A program made the translations under genes and the position numbers. Below the pieces are notes generated by a model that was given only the letters and a program-made list of their open reading frames with translations, was not told where the DNA came from and ran no database searches. From Cedecea neteri NBRC 105707 = ATCC 33855 (GTDB lineage Bacteria > Pseudomonadota > Gammaproteobacteria > Enterobacterales > Enterobacteriaceae), in contig NZ_BCTL01000006.1 of the NCBI RefSeq assembly GCF_001571265.1, forward strand, positions 1 through 64,000: a stretch of 64,000 nt of DNA, given 5' to 3'. This document shows, piece after piece, positions 18,728-26,819 of the stretch. Each line of letters opens with the position of its first letter. Within the stretch, counting starts at the first letter, position 1.

Positions 18728-20383
18728 ATGAAAAATATCAAAGTTATTACCGGCATCGTGACTACGCTCGGGATTTTCAGCGTGTTGTTGCTGGTGACCG
18801 GGGCTCTGTTCTACTCGTCCGTCAGCAGCGATCGCCTTAACTTCCAAAACACCGGCCTGCTTAACTACCAGCAACAGCAGCTTGGCGGCAGCTTCCAGAC
18901 GCTGGTTGAAACCCGCGTCACCATTAACCGCGTGGCGATTCGCGTCCTGAAAAATCAGCGCGATCCTGCCTCGCTGGAGGCGATGAACAAGCTACTAACG
19001 AATGCTGGTGTGCTGCTGGCCGACGCGCAAAAGCAGTTTTCCAGCTACATGGATTCCGACGATGTGCCGGGCCAGGACAAAGCCATTGATGACAAAGCGG
19101 CCGCCAGCTTTAAGCAAATGCATGACGTCATGGCGCAGTCCATTCAGTTCCTGAAGGCCGATAACTACCAGGCTTACGGCAACCTTGATGCCCAGCAGGC
19201 TCAGGACGATTTCAAAGCCGTTTACGGCCAGTGGCTGACCCAGAACACCCGGCTGCTGAAGGCCGCCAGCGCGGAGAACCAAAGCAGCTATACCGGTATG
19301 CTATGGACGCTGGGCACCATTTTTCTGATTGTTATCGCCGCGCTGGTGGTTATCTGGCTCGGCCTGCAGCGCGTGCTGCTGCACCCGCTGAAAAACGTGA
19401 TGGGGCATATTCAGGCGATCTCTGAGGGGGATTTAACCCGCACGATCGACGCCGAAGGGCGCAGTGAAATGAGCCGTTTGTCCGCCGGGCTTAAATCTAT
19501 GCAGCAGTCGCTGGCGAAGACCGTGAGCGTGGTGCGCGACAATGCCGATTCCATTTACACCGGTGCGAGTGAAATTTCCGCTGGCAGCAGCGATCTCTCC
19601 TCCCGCACGGAGCAGCAGGCGGCGGCGCTGGAAGAGACGGCGGCCAGCATGGAGCAGCTTACCGCCACCGTGAAACAGAACACCGACAACGCGCGGCAGG
19701 CGACCGGTCTGGCGAAAAATGCCTCCGAAACCGCGCAGAAAGGCGGGCGCGTAGTGGATAGCGTGGTCAGCACGATGAACGAAATCGCCGAAAGCTCCGG
19801 CAAAATCGTGGACATCACCAGCGTTATCGACAGCATTGCCTTCCAGACCAATATTCTGGCGCTGAACGCCGCGGTAGAAGCTGCTCGTGCGGGCGAGCAA
19901 GGCCGTGGATTCGCCGTTGTGGCGGGGGAAGTCAGAACGCTGGCCAGCCGCAGCGCGCAGGCCGCGAAAGAGATTAAAGTGCTGATTGAAAACTCGGTGT
20001 CGCGCATTGATACCGGCTCCAGTCAGGTGCGTGAGGCTGGCGCCACCATGAAGGAGATCGTTTCGGCGGTCACGCGCGTGACCGACATTATGGGCGAAAT
20101 TGCGTCAGCCTCTGAAGAGCAAAGCAAAGGCATTGAGCAGGTGGCGCAGGCGGTGTCCGAGATGGACAGCGTGACGCAGCAAAACGCCTCGCTGGTGGAA
20201 GAGTCCGCTTCTGCCGCTGCGGCTTTGGAAGACCAGGCGAGCGAGCTGCGTCAGGCGGTAGCGGTGTTCCAGCTCCAGGGAGGGCGTCGCGTGGAGCCGG
20301 TGCAGGAAAAACTCCGTCCTCAGCCCGCCACCTTAAAACCGCAAACGGCCTCGGCCTCTGATGCAAACTGGGAAACGTTTTAA
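18728..20383 (+). CDS. Methyl-accepting chemotaxis protein, Tsr-like
   Basis: A 551-residue chemoreceptor. It has a first membrane segment at about residues 7-29, a periplasmic four-helix sensor (30-190), a second membrane segment (191-214), a HAMP domain (214-266), and a signalling domain with the conserved tip ([35 protein letters not shown]). The C-terminus is the pentapeptide NWETF, the CheR/CheB tether. In the sensor, R63, N67, R68 and R72 match the amino-acid-binding helix of Tsr/Tar, but the other half of the Tsr serine pocket differs: by alignment F151, F152 and T156 of Tsr become Y150, G151 and A155. An amino-acid-like ligand other than serine is therefore likely. It is monocistronic, between two terminators, and absent from this place in E. 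coli. Confidence 0.92.
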   Translation: MKNIKVITGIVTTLGIFSVLLLVTGALFYSSVSSDRLNFQNTGLLNYQQQQLGGSFQTLVETRVTINRVAIRVLKNQRDPASLEAMNKLLTNAGVLLADAQKQFSSYMDSDDVPGQDKAIDDKAAASFKQMHDVMAQSIQFLKADNYQAYGNLDAQQAQDDFKAVYGQWLTQNTRLLKAASAENQSSYTGMLWTLGTIFLIVIAALVVIWLGLQRVLLHPLKNVMGHIQAISEGDLTRTIDAEGRSEMSRLSAGLKSMQQSLAKTVSVVRDNADSIYTGASEISAGSSDLSSRTEQQAAALEETAASMEQLTATVKQNTDNARQATGLAKNASETAQKGGRVVDSVVSTMNEIAESSGKIVDITSVIDSIAFQTNILALNAAVEAARAGEQGRGFAVVAGEVRTLASRSAQAAKEIKVLIENSVSRIDTGSSQVREAGATMKEIVSAVTRVTDIMGEIASASEEQSKGIEQVAQAVSEMDSVTQQNASLVEESASAAAALEDQASELRQAVAVFQLQGGRRVEPVQEKLRPQPATLKPQTASASDANWETF

Positions 20384-20401
20384 TCTGGCTCTGAAATGAC
20401 A

Positions 20402-20429
20402 AACCCCGCATCACGGCGGGGTTGTTTTC
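20402..20429. terminator. Terminator between the chemoreceptor and yiaG
   Basis: AACCCCGC / GCGGGGTT stem around a 6-base loop followed by GTTTTCTTT, 18 bases after the chemoreceptor stop and just before the convergent yiaG stop. Confidence 0.88.
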
Positions 20430-20447
20430 TTTCGGCACAACGGTTTT

Positions 20448-20735
20448 CTAGCTTATTAACTGCTTACTAAGGCCAGGGTTGGCCTGAATCAGACGCATCA
20501 ATTTCATTTCGGTGCTTGAGGGTTTGAGTCGTCTGGACTCCCATTCCTGCACCATCGTGACGCTAACTCCCATCGCCTGAGCAAAATCATCGATTTTTAG
20601 TCCGGTACTTTTACGTAGCTGCTCAAACTCCGAGAAGGCGCTGGGTTTCTGACTCAGGCTAACGGCCTGATTATCTTTAAAAACAATCTGCTCAAGACTG
20701 CTAAGCAGCTCAATCATTGGATCTTTATATTCCAT
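20448..20735 (-). CDS. yiaG: HTH-type regulator YiaG
   Basis: A 95-residue cytoplasmic DNA-binding protein, one residue off E. coli YiaG. The C-terminal half is an XRE/Cro helix-turn-helix (LKIDDFAQAMGVSVTMVQEWESRRLKPSS); the N-terminus EYKDPMIELLSSLEQIVFKD is almost identical to YiaG. The fold resembles HigA-type antitoxins but no toxin gene is adjacent. The frame opens at 20777, but the ATG at 20735 is preceded by GAGGAG and gives the conserved start. E. coli has cspA next to yiaG; cspA is not present here. Confidence 0.93.
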   Translation of the reverse strand: MEYKDPMIELLSSLEQIVFKDNQAVSLSQKPSAFSEFEQLRKSTGLKIDDFAQAMGVSVTMVQEWESRRLKPSSTEMKLMRLIQANPGLSKQLIS

Positions 20736-21123
20736 TGAGAACTCCTCATAAATCACACAGCGAGAACGTGAACGCAAAGAAGCTTATTAACTGTAGCTGG
20801 ATTTAAAGCGTGCGTATGATCACGTTAGTGGCCAAACGTGCTGCAAAAAAATGCTTATGCGTTTCAGCTGAATGCTCAGTCGAAGTAAGCGCTTGAAAAG
20901 GTTCTGATGGCTGGCATTAGTATAAATATGTAAATAGTTATGCAAATCCTTAGCAAGCTAATCCTGCCTCCGTCCCACAGGGCTTTTCGCGCGTTTTCTT
21001 TCGCCGTGGAAGAAGCATAAGAGATTATTGCGAAAGGGTATCTTGCTAAGGGCTGTTGGACTATTCTTAGCATCGTTATTGGGTGGCAATTTGCCAGGTA
21101 GTGCATTGGTGACAGGAGTAGAA
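20736..21123. other. Non-coding gap between yiaG and yiaF
   Basis: The 388-base divergent gap holds no convincing ORF. It is relatively AT-rich and presumably carries the promoters of yiaG and yiaF. Frames open into yiaF from 21028 but have no supporting ribosome site. I see no tRNA, and no cspA or hok-like sequence here. Confidence 0.6.
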
Positions 21124-21126
21124 ATG

Positions 21127-21837
21127 ATGGCGACAGGTAAGTCCTGGTCTCGCTGGTTTGCGCCGCTGGCGGCGTTATTAATGGTGGTGAGCCTGAGTGG
21201 TTGCTTCGATAAAGAAGGCGACCAGCGTAAGGCGTTCATCGATTTTCTGCAAAACACGGCTATGCGTAGCGGCGACCGCCTGCCGACGCTGACGTCCGAT
21301 CAGAAAAAACAGTTTGGCCCGCTGGTCTCTGACTACGCGATTCTGTACGGCTTCTCCCAGCAGGTTAGCCAGGCAATGGATGAAGGCATGAAGCCGGTCG
21401 TGGATAGCGTGAACAGCATCCGCACCCCTCAGGATTACATGACCCAGCGCGACGCGCTGCGCCAGGCTAACGGCTCGCTGAACGTTTTGGGTCAGCAGGT
21501 TCAGAATGCCAAAATGCAGGCCGACGGCGCGCTTGCGGCGCTGAAACAGCCTGACGATCTGAAAACCGTTTACTATCAGGTTTACCAGAAAGTGGTGACC
21601 AGCCCGGCGAACGCTATGGCGCCGCTGATCCCAGCCGCACAAATCCTGACCCAGCAGCTGGTACAGGTGGGTGATTTTATCGCTCAGCAGGGGACTCAGG
21701 TTGGCTTTGCTAACGGCGGCATTCAGTTCCCGACTTCCCAGCAGGCAAGTCAGTACAACTCGCTGATTGGCCCGCTGTCCGCTCAGCATCAGGCGTTTAC
21801 TCAGGCCTGGGCCGCAGCGCAGACTGCAACGCAGTAA
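21127..21837 (+). CDS. yiaF: Lipoprotein YiaF (DUF3053)
   Basis: A 236-residue lipoprotein matching E. coli YiaF in length and sequence. The signal segment ATGKSWSRWFAPLAALLMVV runs into the lipobox LSGC, then CFDKEGDQRKAFIDFLQNT. The rest is helical, Gln-rich and soluble, so the protein should hang from a membrane in the envelope. Two ATGs are possible (21124 and 21127); AGGAG stands 5 and 8 bases before them, and the second gives the E. coli length. The upstream extension of the frame to 21028 lacks support. Function unknown. Confidence 0.92.
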   Translation: MATGKSWSRWFAPLAALLMVVSLSGCFDKEGDQRKAFIDFLQNTAMRSGDRLPTLTSDQKKQFGPLVSDYAILYGFSQQVSQAMDEGMKPVVDSVNSIRTPQDYMTQRDALRQANGSLNVLGQQVQNAKMQADGALAALKQPDDLKTVYYQVYQKVVTSPANAMAPLIPAAQILTQQLVQVGDFIAQQGTQVGFANGGIQFPTSQQASQYNSLIGPLSAQHQAFTQAWAAAQTATQ

Positions 21838-21852
21838 GTTTTATGGGCTAAG

Positions 21853-21889
21853 AAAAAGCGGAGCGCTTCACGGTGACTCCGCTTTTTTT
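21853..21889 (+). terminator. yiaF terminator
   Basis: AAAAGCGGAG pairs with CTCCGCTTTT around a 13-base loop, ending in a T7 run, 16 bases after the yiaF stop. Confidence 0.88.
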
Positions 21890-21982
21890 ATGGGCTACGA
21901 ATAGTGACAAATTTAGGCTAAATTTGACCCCACACTTTATTGCTCATAAAATAGACGGCACCTGTGTTATTGGAGCGAAACC

Positions 21983-22252
21983 ATGCCTAAAACAATGTCG
22001 CAAAAAACGGCGCGTGAAAGCTTTAGCACCCCCGGGGTCTTTGAAGGGGGAGCCTGGATCACCAAAAACGGTGTGGCAGAGTTATATGTTCAAACGGCCG
22101 CAGAGCGCCAGCTTGAAGAAGCGGAGAAGATGAGGGAGCGTCAGAATAATGCGTTACTCAAACTCATTATGAAGGCAAAGCAGGAAGCCGCCAGTGGTGC
22201 TACTTTCTCTCCTGATGAGGCGCTGGCAAAACTGCGTCAATCCAGGAAATAA
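21983..22252 (+). CDS. Putative antitoxin of a ParE/RelE-like pair
   Basis: An 89-residue, charged, mostly helical protein that I do not recognise by family. The N-terminal half (FEGGAWITKNGVAELYVQTA) could form a small beta-hairpin DNA-binding or dimer unit, and the C-terminus is a long amphipathic helix rich in Glu and Lys, as in antitoxin tails. Its place immediately before a ParE/RelE-like gene (15-base gap) and its size suggest the antitoxin. GGAGCGAAACC precedes the ATG. It lies between yiaF and ghrB, which adjoin in E. coli, so the pair is an insertion. Confidence 0.6.
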   Translation: MPKTMSQKTARESFSTPGVFEGGAWITKNGVAELYVQTAAERQLEEAEKMRERQNNALLKLIMKAKQEAASGATFSPDEALAKLRQSRK

Positions 22253-22267
22253 GAGGGATTATCAAGG

Positions 22268-22612
22268 ATGAGCCGATCGATTACTCTTGCTGAAACGGCG
22301 GTAACCAGCCTCCAGGATCTCGAGTTTTTTAAAGCGCAGTTTATGGGTAATACCGAAGCAGCAAAGCGGATTGATGACCTGTTGCTACGTTCAGTTTCGG
22401 CCATTTCTCTCGATCCTGCCCGCTATCGGTTTAACGGTATTTTGGCCGATAAAGGAATACGTATCCTTGAATGGCTGGATACAGATAATGAATACCGCTG
22501 CTTTTATGACGACAGCGATCCGTGCCGGGTAGTCATACTGCTTTATGCCAGTATGAAGGAGGATTTTGAGTCCGCCTTATACCGGCATAATGTCATTTAT
22601 TCGACGGGCTAG
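22268..22612 (+). CDS. Putative ParE/RelE-family toxin
   Basis: A 114-residue protein with the overall look of the ParE/RelE fold: N-terminal beta strand and helices (ITLAETAVTSLQDLEFFKAQ), then a run of strands (YRFNGILADKGIRILEWLD, YRCFYDDSDPCRVVILLYAS) ending in a short helix. The usual RelE catalytic residues are not obvious, so it may act on gyrase like ParE or be degenerate. The upstream partner and compact two-gene layout favour a toxin-antitoxin module; activity is not shown. It is convergent with ghrB, 23 bases apart, without a strong terminator. Confidence 0.6.
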   Translation: MSRSITLAETAVTSLQDLEFFKAQFMGNTEAAKRIDDLLLRSVSAISLDPARYRFNGILADKGIRILEWLDTDNEYRCFYDDSDPCRVVILLYASMKEDFESALYRHNVIYSTG

Positions 22613-22635
22613 CGTTTTCTGGCCCGCCGAAAGAG

Positions 22636-23610
22636 CTATTTCAGCACCTGCGGATTCACGCAGTTCACTTCCACTTTACCGGTCAGGGCGGTAATCAGGT
22701 TTTCCACCGCACATTCCGCCATGCCGTAGCGGGTTTCATGGGTGGCGGAGCCGATGTGTGGTAAGGCTACAACATTTGGCATGCCGAGCAGCGGGGAGTC
22801 CAGCGGCAGCGGTTCCTGCTCAAAAACATCCAGCCCGGCGGCGTGAATTTTGCCCTCTTCCAGCGCCTGAATCAGCGCCTTCTCGTCAACCACCGGGCCG
22901 CGCCCGACGTTGATCAGAATGGCGGAGGATTTCATCTTCGCAATTTGCTCTGCGCCAATCAGGTGGCGGGTTTCTTCGCTTAACGGCAGCAGAATACAAA
23001 CGAAATCAGACTCTGCCAGCAGGGTATCCAGGTCGCAATAGCGGGCGTTAAAACGCTCTTCAGCTTCTTTATGATGGCGGCGGGCGTTGTACAGAATCGG
23101 CATGCTGAAGCCGAAATGCGCGCGCTGCGCCAGCGCCAGGCCGATGCGTCCCATGCCCAGAATACCGAGCGTTTTATGGTGCACGTCGATACCAAACCAG
23201 TCAGCATCGATGCTGCTTTGCCATTCGCCGACCTTCACGCGCTCGGCGACTTCCACCACGCGGCGTGCGCTGGAAAGGATCAGCGCCATTGCGGTATCGG
23301 CGACGGTTTCGGTCAACACCGTCGGCGTATGCATCAGCACCACGCCGCGCTCGTTCAGGGCCTCCACGTTGAAGTTGTCGTAGCCGACAGAAACGGTAGA
23401 AGCCGCGCGCAGCTTGGGCGTATTGGTCAGAAACGCAGCATCGACTTTGCCGCCGGAGCCCAGGATACCTTCCGCGTTGGCAAACAGATCCGCGTTCGCT
23501 TGTACGGTTTCCGGGCTGATATCGTCAAGCTGGGTGACGATAAAGTGGCTTTCAAGCCGGGATAGCAGGTTGTCAGGCAGCGCCTTGTAGAGGATGACGG
23601 ACGGCTTCAT
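22636..23610 (-). CDS. ghrB: Glyoxylate/hydroxypyruvate/2-ketogluconate reductase B
   Basis: A 324-residue D-2-hydroxyacid dehydrogenase, the same length as E. coli GhrB (YiaE). It has the NAD(P)-binding motif [17 protein letters not shown] and the catalytic set Arg ([10 protein letters not shown]), Glu ([10 protein letters not shown]) and His ([11 protein letters not shown]). GhrB reduces glyoxylate, hydroxypyruvate and 2-keto-D-gluconate. Here it is the last gene of a cluster ordered kguE-kguK-kguT-kguD, so its most likely local job is the KguD step, NADPH-dependent reduction of 2-keto-6-phosphogluconate to 6-phosphogluconate. GGAGAATCTC precedes the ATG. It follows the transporter by 56 bases. 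Confidence 0.92.
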   Translation of the reverse strand: MKPSVILYKALPDNLLSRLESHFIVTQLDDISPETVQANADLFANAEGILGSGGKVDAAFLTNTPKLRAASTVSVGYDNFNVEALNERGVVLMHTPTVLTETVADTAMALILSSARRVVEVAERVKVGEWQSSIDADWFGIDVHHKTLGILGMGRIGLALAQRAHFGFSMPILYNARRHHKEAEERFNARYCDLDTLLAESDFVCILLPLSEETRHLIGAEQIAKMKSSAILINVGRGPVVDEKALIQALEEGKIHAAGLDVFEQEPLPLDSPLLGMPNVVALPHIGSATHETRYGMAECAVENLITALTGKVEVNCVNPQVLK

Positions 23611-23666
23611 GAGATTCTCCGTTTTCGGTTAAACGCGAACCGGGCGACGAAGCGCCCGGCGCGGGG

Positions 23667-24950
23667 TCAGGCGTGATGTGCGCCGGACGGTATTTGTTGA
23701 TGGTTAGCAGGCTTAACAATCAGAGTAAGCCATACTGAGGCGAGCAGCGCCAGCCCCATAAAGACATAGGACGCCGCCGGGCTGCCCGTGGCGCCGTTCA
23801 GGTAGCCCACAAACCAGGAGCCGACGAAAGAACCCAGCGCACCCATGCTGTTGATTAAAGCCATCGCGCCGCCAGCCACGTTCTTCGGCAGCATCTCCGG
23901 GATAATGGCGAAGAACGGGCCGTACGGGGCGTACATTGCCGCCCCGGCAATCACCAGCAGCGTATAGGACACCCAGAAATGGTTGGCCCCGACCAGCCAT
24001 GAGCCCAGGAACGCCAGCGCGCCAATCAGCAGCAGCGGCCAGACGAACAGCTTGCGGTTTTGCATTTTGTCCGACGCCCAGGAGACGGCGATCATCGCGA
24101 TAGTCGCGGCCAGGTAAGGCACGGAAGAGAGCCAGCCGACCTCCACCATTCCCATGCCTGCCGCACCCGCGCTGCGGATAATCGACGGCAGCCACAGCAC
24201 GAAGCCGTACACGCCGATGCTCCAGGCAAAATACTGCATACACAGAATAACCACGTTACGTGACCGGAAGGCTTCACCATAGTTACGCACGGCTTTGATG
24301 CCTTCCTGCTCTTTCTGTAACTGCGCCTGCAGTGCAGATTTTTCACCGTCTGACAGCCAGCCCACCTGGGCCGGTTTATCTTTTACCAGCACCCACCAGG
24401 CAAACGCCCAGATAACCGCCGGGATCCCTTCGAATATGAACATTTCGCGCCAGCCGAAGGCCTGAATCAGGTAGCCGGACACCACCGACATCCACAGCAC
24501 GGTGACCGGGTTGCCGAGGATCAGGAAGGTATTGGCGCGGGAACGTTCGGACTTGGTAAACCAGTTGCTGATATAAATCAGCATTGCCGGCATCACCGCC
24601 GCCTCAACCACGCCGAGCACAAAACGAATGGCGGCCAGCATCGGAATGTTGCTCACCATGCCGGTCAGCGAGGCACAGCCGCCCCATAAGATAAGGCAGA
24701 CGAAGATAAGTTTGCGCACGCTGCGGCGCTCGGCGTACATCGCCCCTGGGATCTGGAAGAAGAAGTAGCCGAGGAAGAACAGCGCGCCCAGCAGGGATGA
24801 AATCCCTTTGGTAATACCGAGGTCATCGTTGATGCCTGCGGCGGAGGCGAAGCTGAAGTTGGCGCGGTCGAGGTAAGCCAGGCTATACGTGATAAACACG
24901 ATAGGCATGATGTACCACCAGCGCTTTGGCGCGATTGTCTGGTTTTTCAT
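23667..24950 (-). CDS. kguT: MFS transporter, probable 2-ketogluconate permease KguT
   Basis: A 427-residue inner-membrane transporter of the anion:cation symporter branch of the major facilitator superfamily, with about twelve membrane segments. The first loop motif is YLDRANFSFA and the loop 2-3 motif PGAMYAERRSVRKLIF. The central cytoplasmic loop (about 195-235) is Gln/Lys-rich (KSALQAQLQKEQEGIKAVRNYGE). The family moves hexonates, glucarate, tartrate and 2-ketogluconate. The substrate is inferred from context: it lies between kguK and the ghrB/kguD gene in the order of the Pseudomonas kgu operon. A glucarate- or gulonate-like substrate is the alternative. Confidence 0.8.
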   Translation of the reverse strand: MKNQTIAPKRWWYIMPIVFITYSLAYLDRANFSFASAAGINDDLGITKGISSLLGALFFLGYFFFQIPGAMYAERRSVRKLIFVCLILWGGCASLTGMVSNIPMLAAIRFVLGVVEAAVMPAMLIYISNWFTKSERSRANTFLILGNPVTVLWMSVVSGYLIQAFGWREMFIFEGIPAVIWAFAWWVLVKDKPAQVGWLSDGEKSALQAQLQKEQEGIKAVRNYGEAFRSRNVVILCMQYFAWSIGVYGFVLWLPSIIRSAGAAGMGMVEVGWLSSVPYLAATIAMIAVSWASDKMQNRKLFVWPLLLIGALAFLGSWLVGANHFWVSYTLLVIAGAAMYAPYGPFFAIIPEMLPKNVAGGAMALINSMGALGSFVGSWFVGYLNGATGSPAASYVFMGLALLASVWLTLIVKPANHQQIPSGAHHA

Positions 24951-25018
24951 GAGAGTGCCTCTATCTTGAGGTTAACCGTCTCGCTTTGTCTGTAGGGTAC
25001 AGAGCGAGGGTGTCGGGT

Positions 25019-25954
25019 TTATTCGCCCAGTGCGCTTCGGGTCGGTAGCCCTTCGCTGTCACCGATGACCTGTATCGCCAGTGAGCCGATTTTGTTGCCC
25101 CGGCAGACGGCCTGATGCAAAGATTTCCCTTCCAGCAGGGCGCTTATCACCCCGACCGCAAAGCCGTCTCCGGCCCCCACGGTATCCACGACGTTGTCTA
25201 CTTTTACCGCCGCGACCGCGCCTTTCTCGCCGTCTGCGGTTTTATACCAGGCGCCGTCCGCGCCGGTTTTTAGCACCACGACTTTTACGCCATGATGAAG
25301 ATAAAAATCGGCGATCCCTTCCGGGGTGTTCTGCCCGGTAAGCACGATGCCTTCCTTCACGCCGGGCAGCACCCAGTCGGCCTGGAAGGCCAGCTGGTTA
25401 AGCTGCTGCACCATTTCGGCTTCGCTGCGCCACAGCACCGGACGCAGGTTAGGATCGAAGGAGAGCGTTTTGCCCTGATGCTTCATCGTTTTTGCCGCGT
25501 GATTCAGCAGCTCTAGCGAGGTGCCTGACAGCGCTGCCGCCACGCCGCTCAGGTGCAGGTGGCGCGCCGAGAGAAAGTATTCGGTATTGAAGTCAGCCAC
25601 CGAAAGATGACTGGCGGCGGAGTCCTTACGGAAATATTCCACAATGGGATCGGTTCCATCTTCGACTTTGGATTTAAGCTGAAAGCCGGTGCGGTATTGC
25701 TCGTCTACGGTGACGGCGCGGGCGTCGATGTTTTCCTTCGCCAGCTGTTGCAGCACGTAGCTACCAAAGGAGTCATTGCCTACGCGGCTCACCCAGCCGA
25801 CGCTTAAGCCCAGGCGAGCCAGCCCTGTGGCGACGTTCAGCTCGGCACCTGCGGCGCGTTTAACAAAGTGTTCGGCGGCGGCCAGATCGCCGGTTTCGCT
25901 GGCGACGAACATCGCCATCGCTTCACCAATTGTGATGACATCCAGCTGATGCAT
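25019..25954 (-). CDS. kguK: PfkB-family sugar kinase, probable 2-ketogluconokinase
   Basis: A 311-residue PfkB/ribokinase-family kinase. The N-terminal motif GAELNVATGLARLGLSVGWVSRVGNDSFG and the C-terminal anion-hole motif DNVVDTVGAGDGFAVG are both complete, the Asp of GAGDGF being the catalytic base. The closest well-known members are 2-keto-3-deoxygluconate kinase and KguK. I favour KguK, forming 2-keto-6-phosphogluconate, because of the neighbours. GAGGAATAACC precedes the ATG, inside the end of kguE; the gap to the kguE stop is 2 bases, so they are translationally coupled. Confidence 0.82.
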   Translation of the reverse strand: MHQLDVITIGEAMAMFVASETGDLAAAEHFVKRAAGAELNVATGLARLGLSVGWVSRVGNDSFGSYVLQQLAKENIDARAVTVDEQYRTGFQLKSKVEDGTDPIVEYFRKDSAASHLSVADFNTEYFLSARHLHLSGVAAALSGTSLELLNHAAKTMKHQGKTLSFDPNLRPVLWRSEAEMVQQLNQLAFQADWVLPGVKEGIVLTGQNTPEGIADFYLHHGVKVVVLKTGADGAWYKTADGEKGAVAAVKVDNVVDTVGAGDGFAVGVISALLEGKSLHQAVCRGNKIGSLAIQVIGDSEGLPTRSALGE

Positions 25955-25956
25955 GG

Positions 25957-26706
25957 TTATTCCTCGCGTAAAAGATTGACGTAATGTCGGGTGACCGCAA
26001 CCAGGTCTCGCCCTTCCAGCGGAAACTCAATGCCGCGTGGGGCATCCACCGGCAGCATGTTCAGCAGCCCTTTCCAGTCAGAACTGGCGTCATCCAGCGC
26101 CACGGCGCGGTAGTGGTTATGGTGGGCAACAGCCGTTTTCACATGGATATAGCTTACGGAAGGCGCCAGCGCGCGCGCGGCCTGCTGTGGGGAATCATCC
26201 ACCCACAGCCAGTTAGCCATGTCGAAAGTGAGCGTGACCGGCAGGTTGTGAACGCCACAGGCGGCCTGGAAGCGCTGCATCGGCGCGAGTTTGCCGCTGT
26301 CGGTTTGGTCGTTTTCTACCACCAGTGCGACGGGGCTTTCGCTGAGCCACTGCTTTAGCGTGTCGAACATCCGGGCGTGGTTAAACTGCCCGAGAGAGAG
26401 CTTGAGCCAGCGGGCGTTCAGCTGATGAGCCTCCTGTAACAGCGAAGGGATCAGCGGGTTAAGCTTGCCGTCGCCCGTGAACAACGGCTCCGGCGCGGAA
26501 TAGCAGGCTTCCAGCCCGTGCTGGGTGATTTCACCGGCCATCGTTGACAGAAAATCTAACTGCGCGGAGGTAAACAGTTCACGGCGGATCTCCACGCCGT
26601 CGGCACCTGCTTCGGCAATAATGGGCAGTAAAGCCTGCTGCCCGCCGAGGGCGGCAATGCGGTCGTGGCCATAGGCGGCGGTGACGACGATAATTTTTCG
26701 CGACAT
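25957..26706 (-). CDS. kguE: Sugar isomerase/epimerase-like TIM barrel, KguE
   Basis: A 249-residue protein of the xylose-isomerase-like TIM-barrel (AP endonuclease 2) superfamily. Landmarks include GADGVEIRRELF, ALVVENDQTDSGK with a metal-ligand-type Glu, LTFDMANWLW, VSYIHVKTAV and GIEFPLEG. KguE has no settled reaction in the 2-ketogluconate pathway; an epimerase or isomerase step is assumed from the fold. It is the first gene of the four-gene operon, starting 50 bases downstream of a perfect LacI-type operator. GGAG lies 6 bases before the ATG at 26706. Confidence 0.78.
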   Translation of the reverse strand: MSRKIIVVTAAYGHDRIAALGGQQALLPIIAEAGADGVEIRRELFTSAQLDFLSTMAGEITQHGLEACYSAPEPLFTGDGKLNPLIPSLLQEAHQLNARWLKLSLGQFNHARMFDTLKQWLSESPVALVVENDQTDSGKLAPMQRFQAACGVHNLPVTLTFDMANWLWVDDSPQQAARALAPSVSYIHVKTAVAHHNHYRAVALDDASSDWKGLLNMLPVDAPRGIEFPLEGRDLVAVTRHYVNLLREE

Positions 26707-26742
26707 GGCGGTCTCCAGGGCGATAACAGCTAACTAACGATG

Positions 26743-26770
26743 TTATTACGCTAGATGGAACCGGTTCCAA
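26743..26770 (-). promoter_or_regulatory. kgu operon promoter with PtxS-type operator
   Basis: TGGAACCGGTTCCA at 26756-26769 is a perfect 14-base palindrome with a central CG, the LacI-family operator form; it differs from the Pseudomonas PtxS site TGAAACCGGTTTCA by one symmetric change. On the minus strand a -35 candidate TTGGAA (26765-26770) lies inside the operator and TAATAA (26743-26748) follows at 16 bases, so a bound repressor would block polymerase at the kguE promoter. Confidence 0.75.
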
Positions 26771-26819
26771 AGAAAAGAACGCCAGTGCTAATTTTTGAGC
26801 GCCATCACGAACAAAAGAT

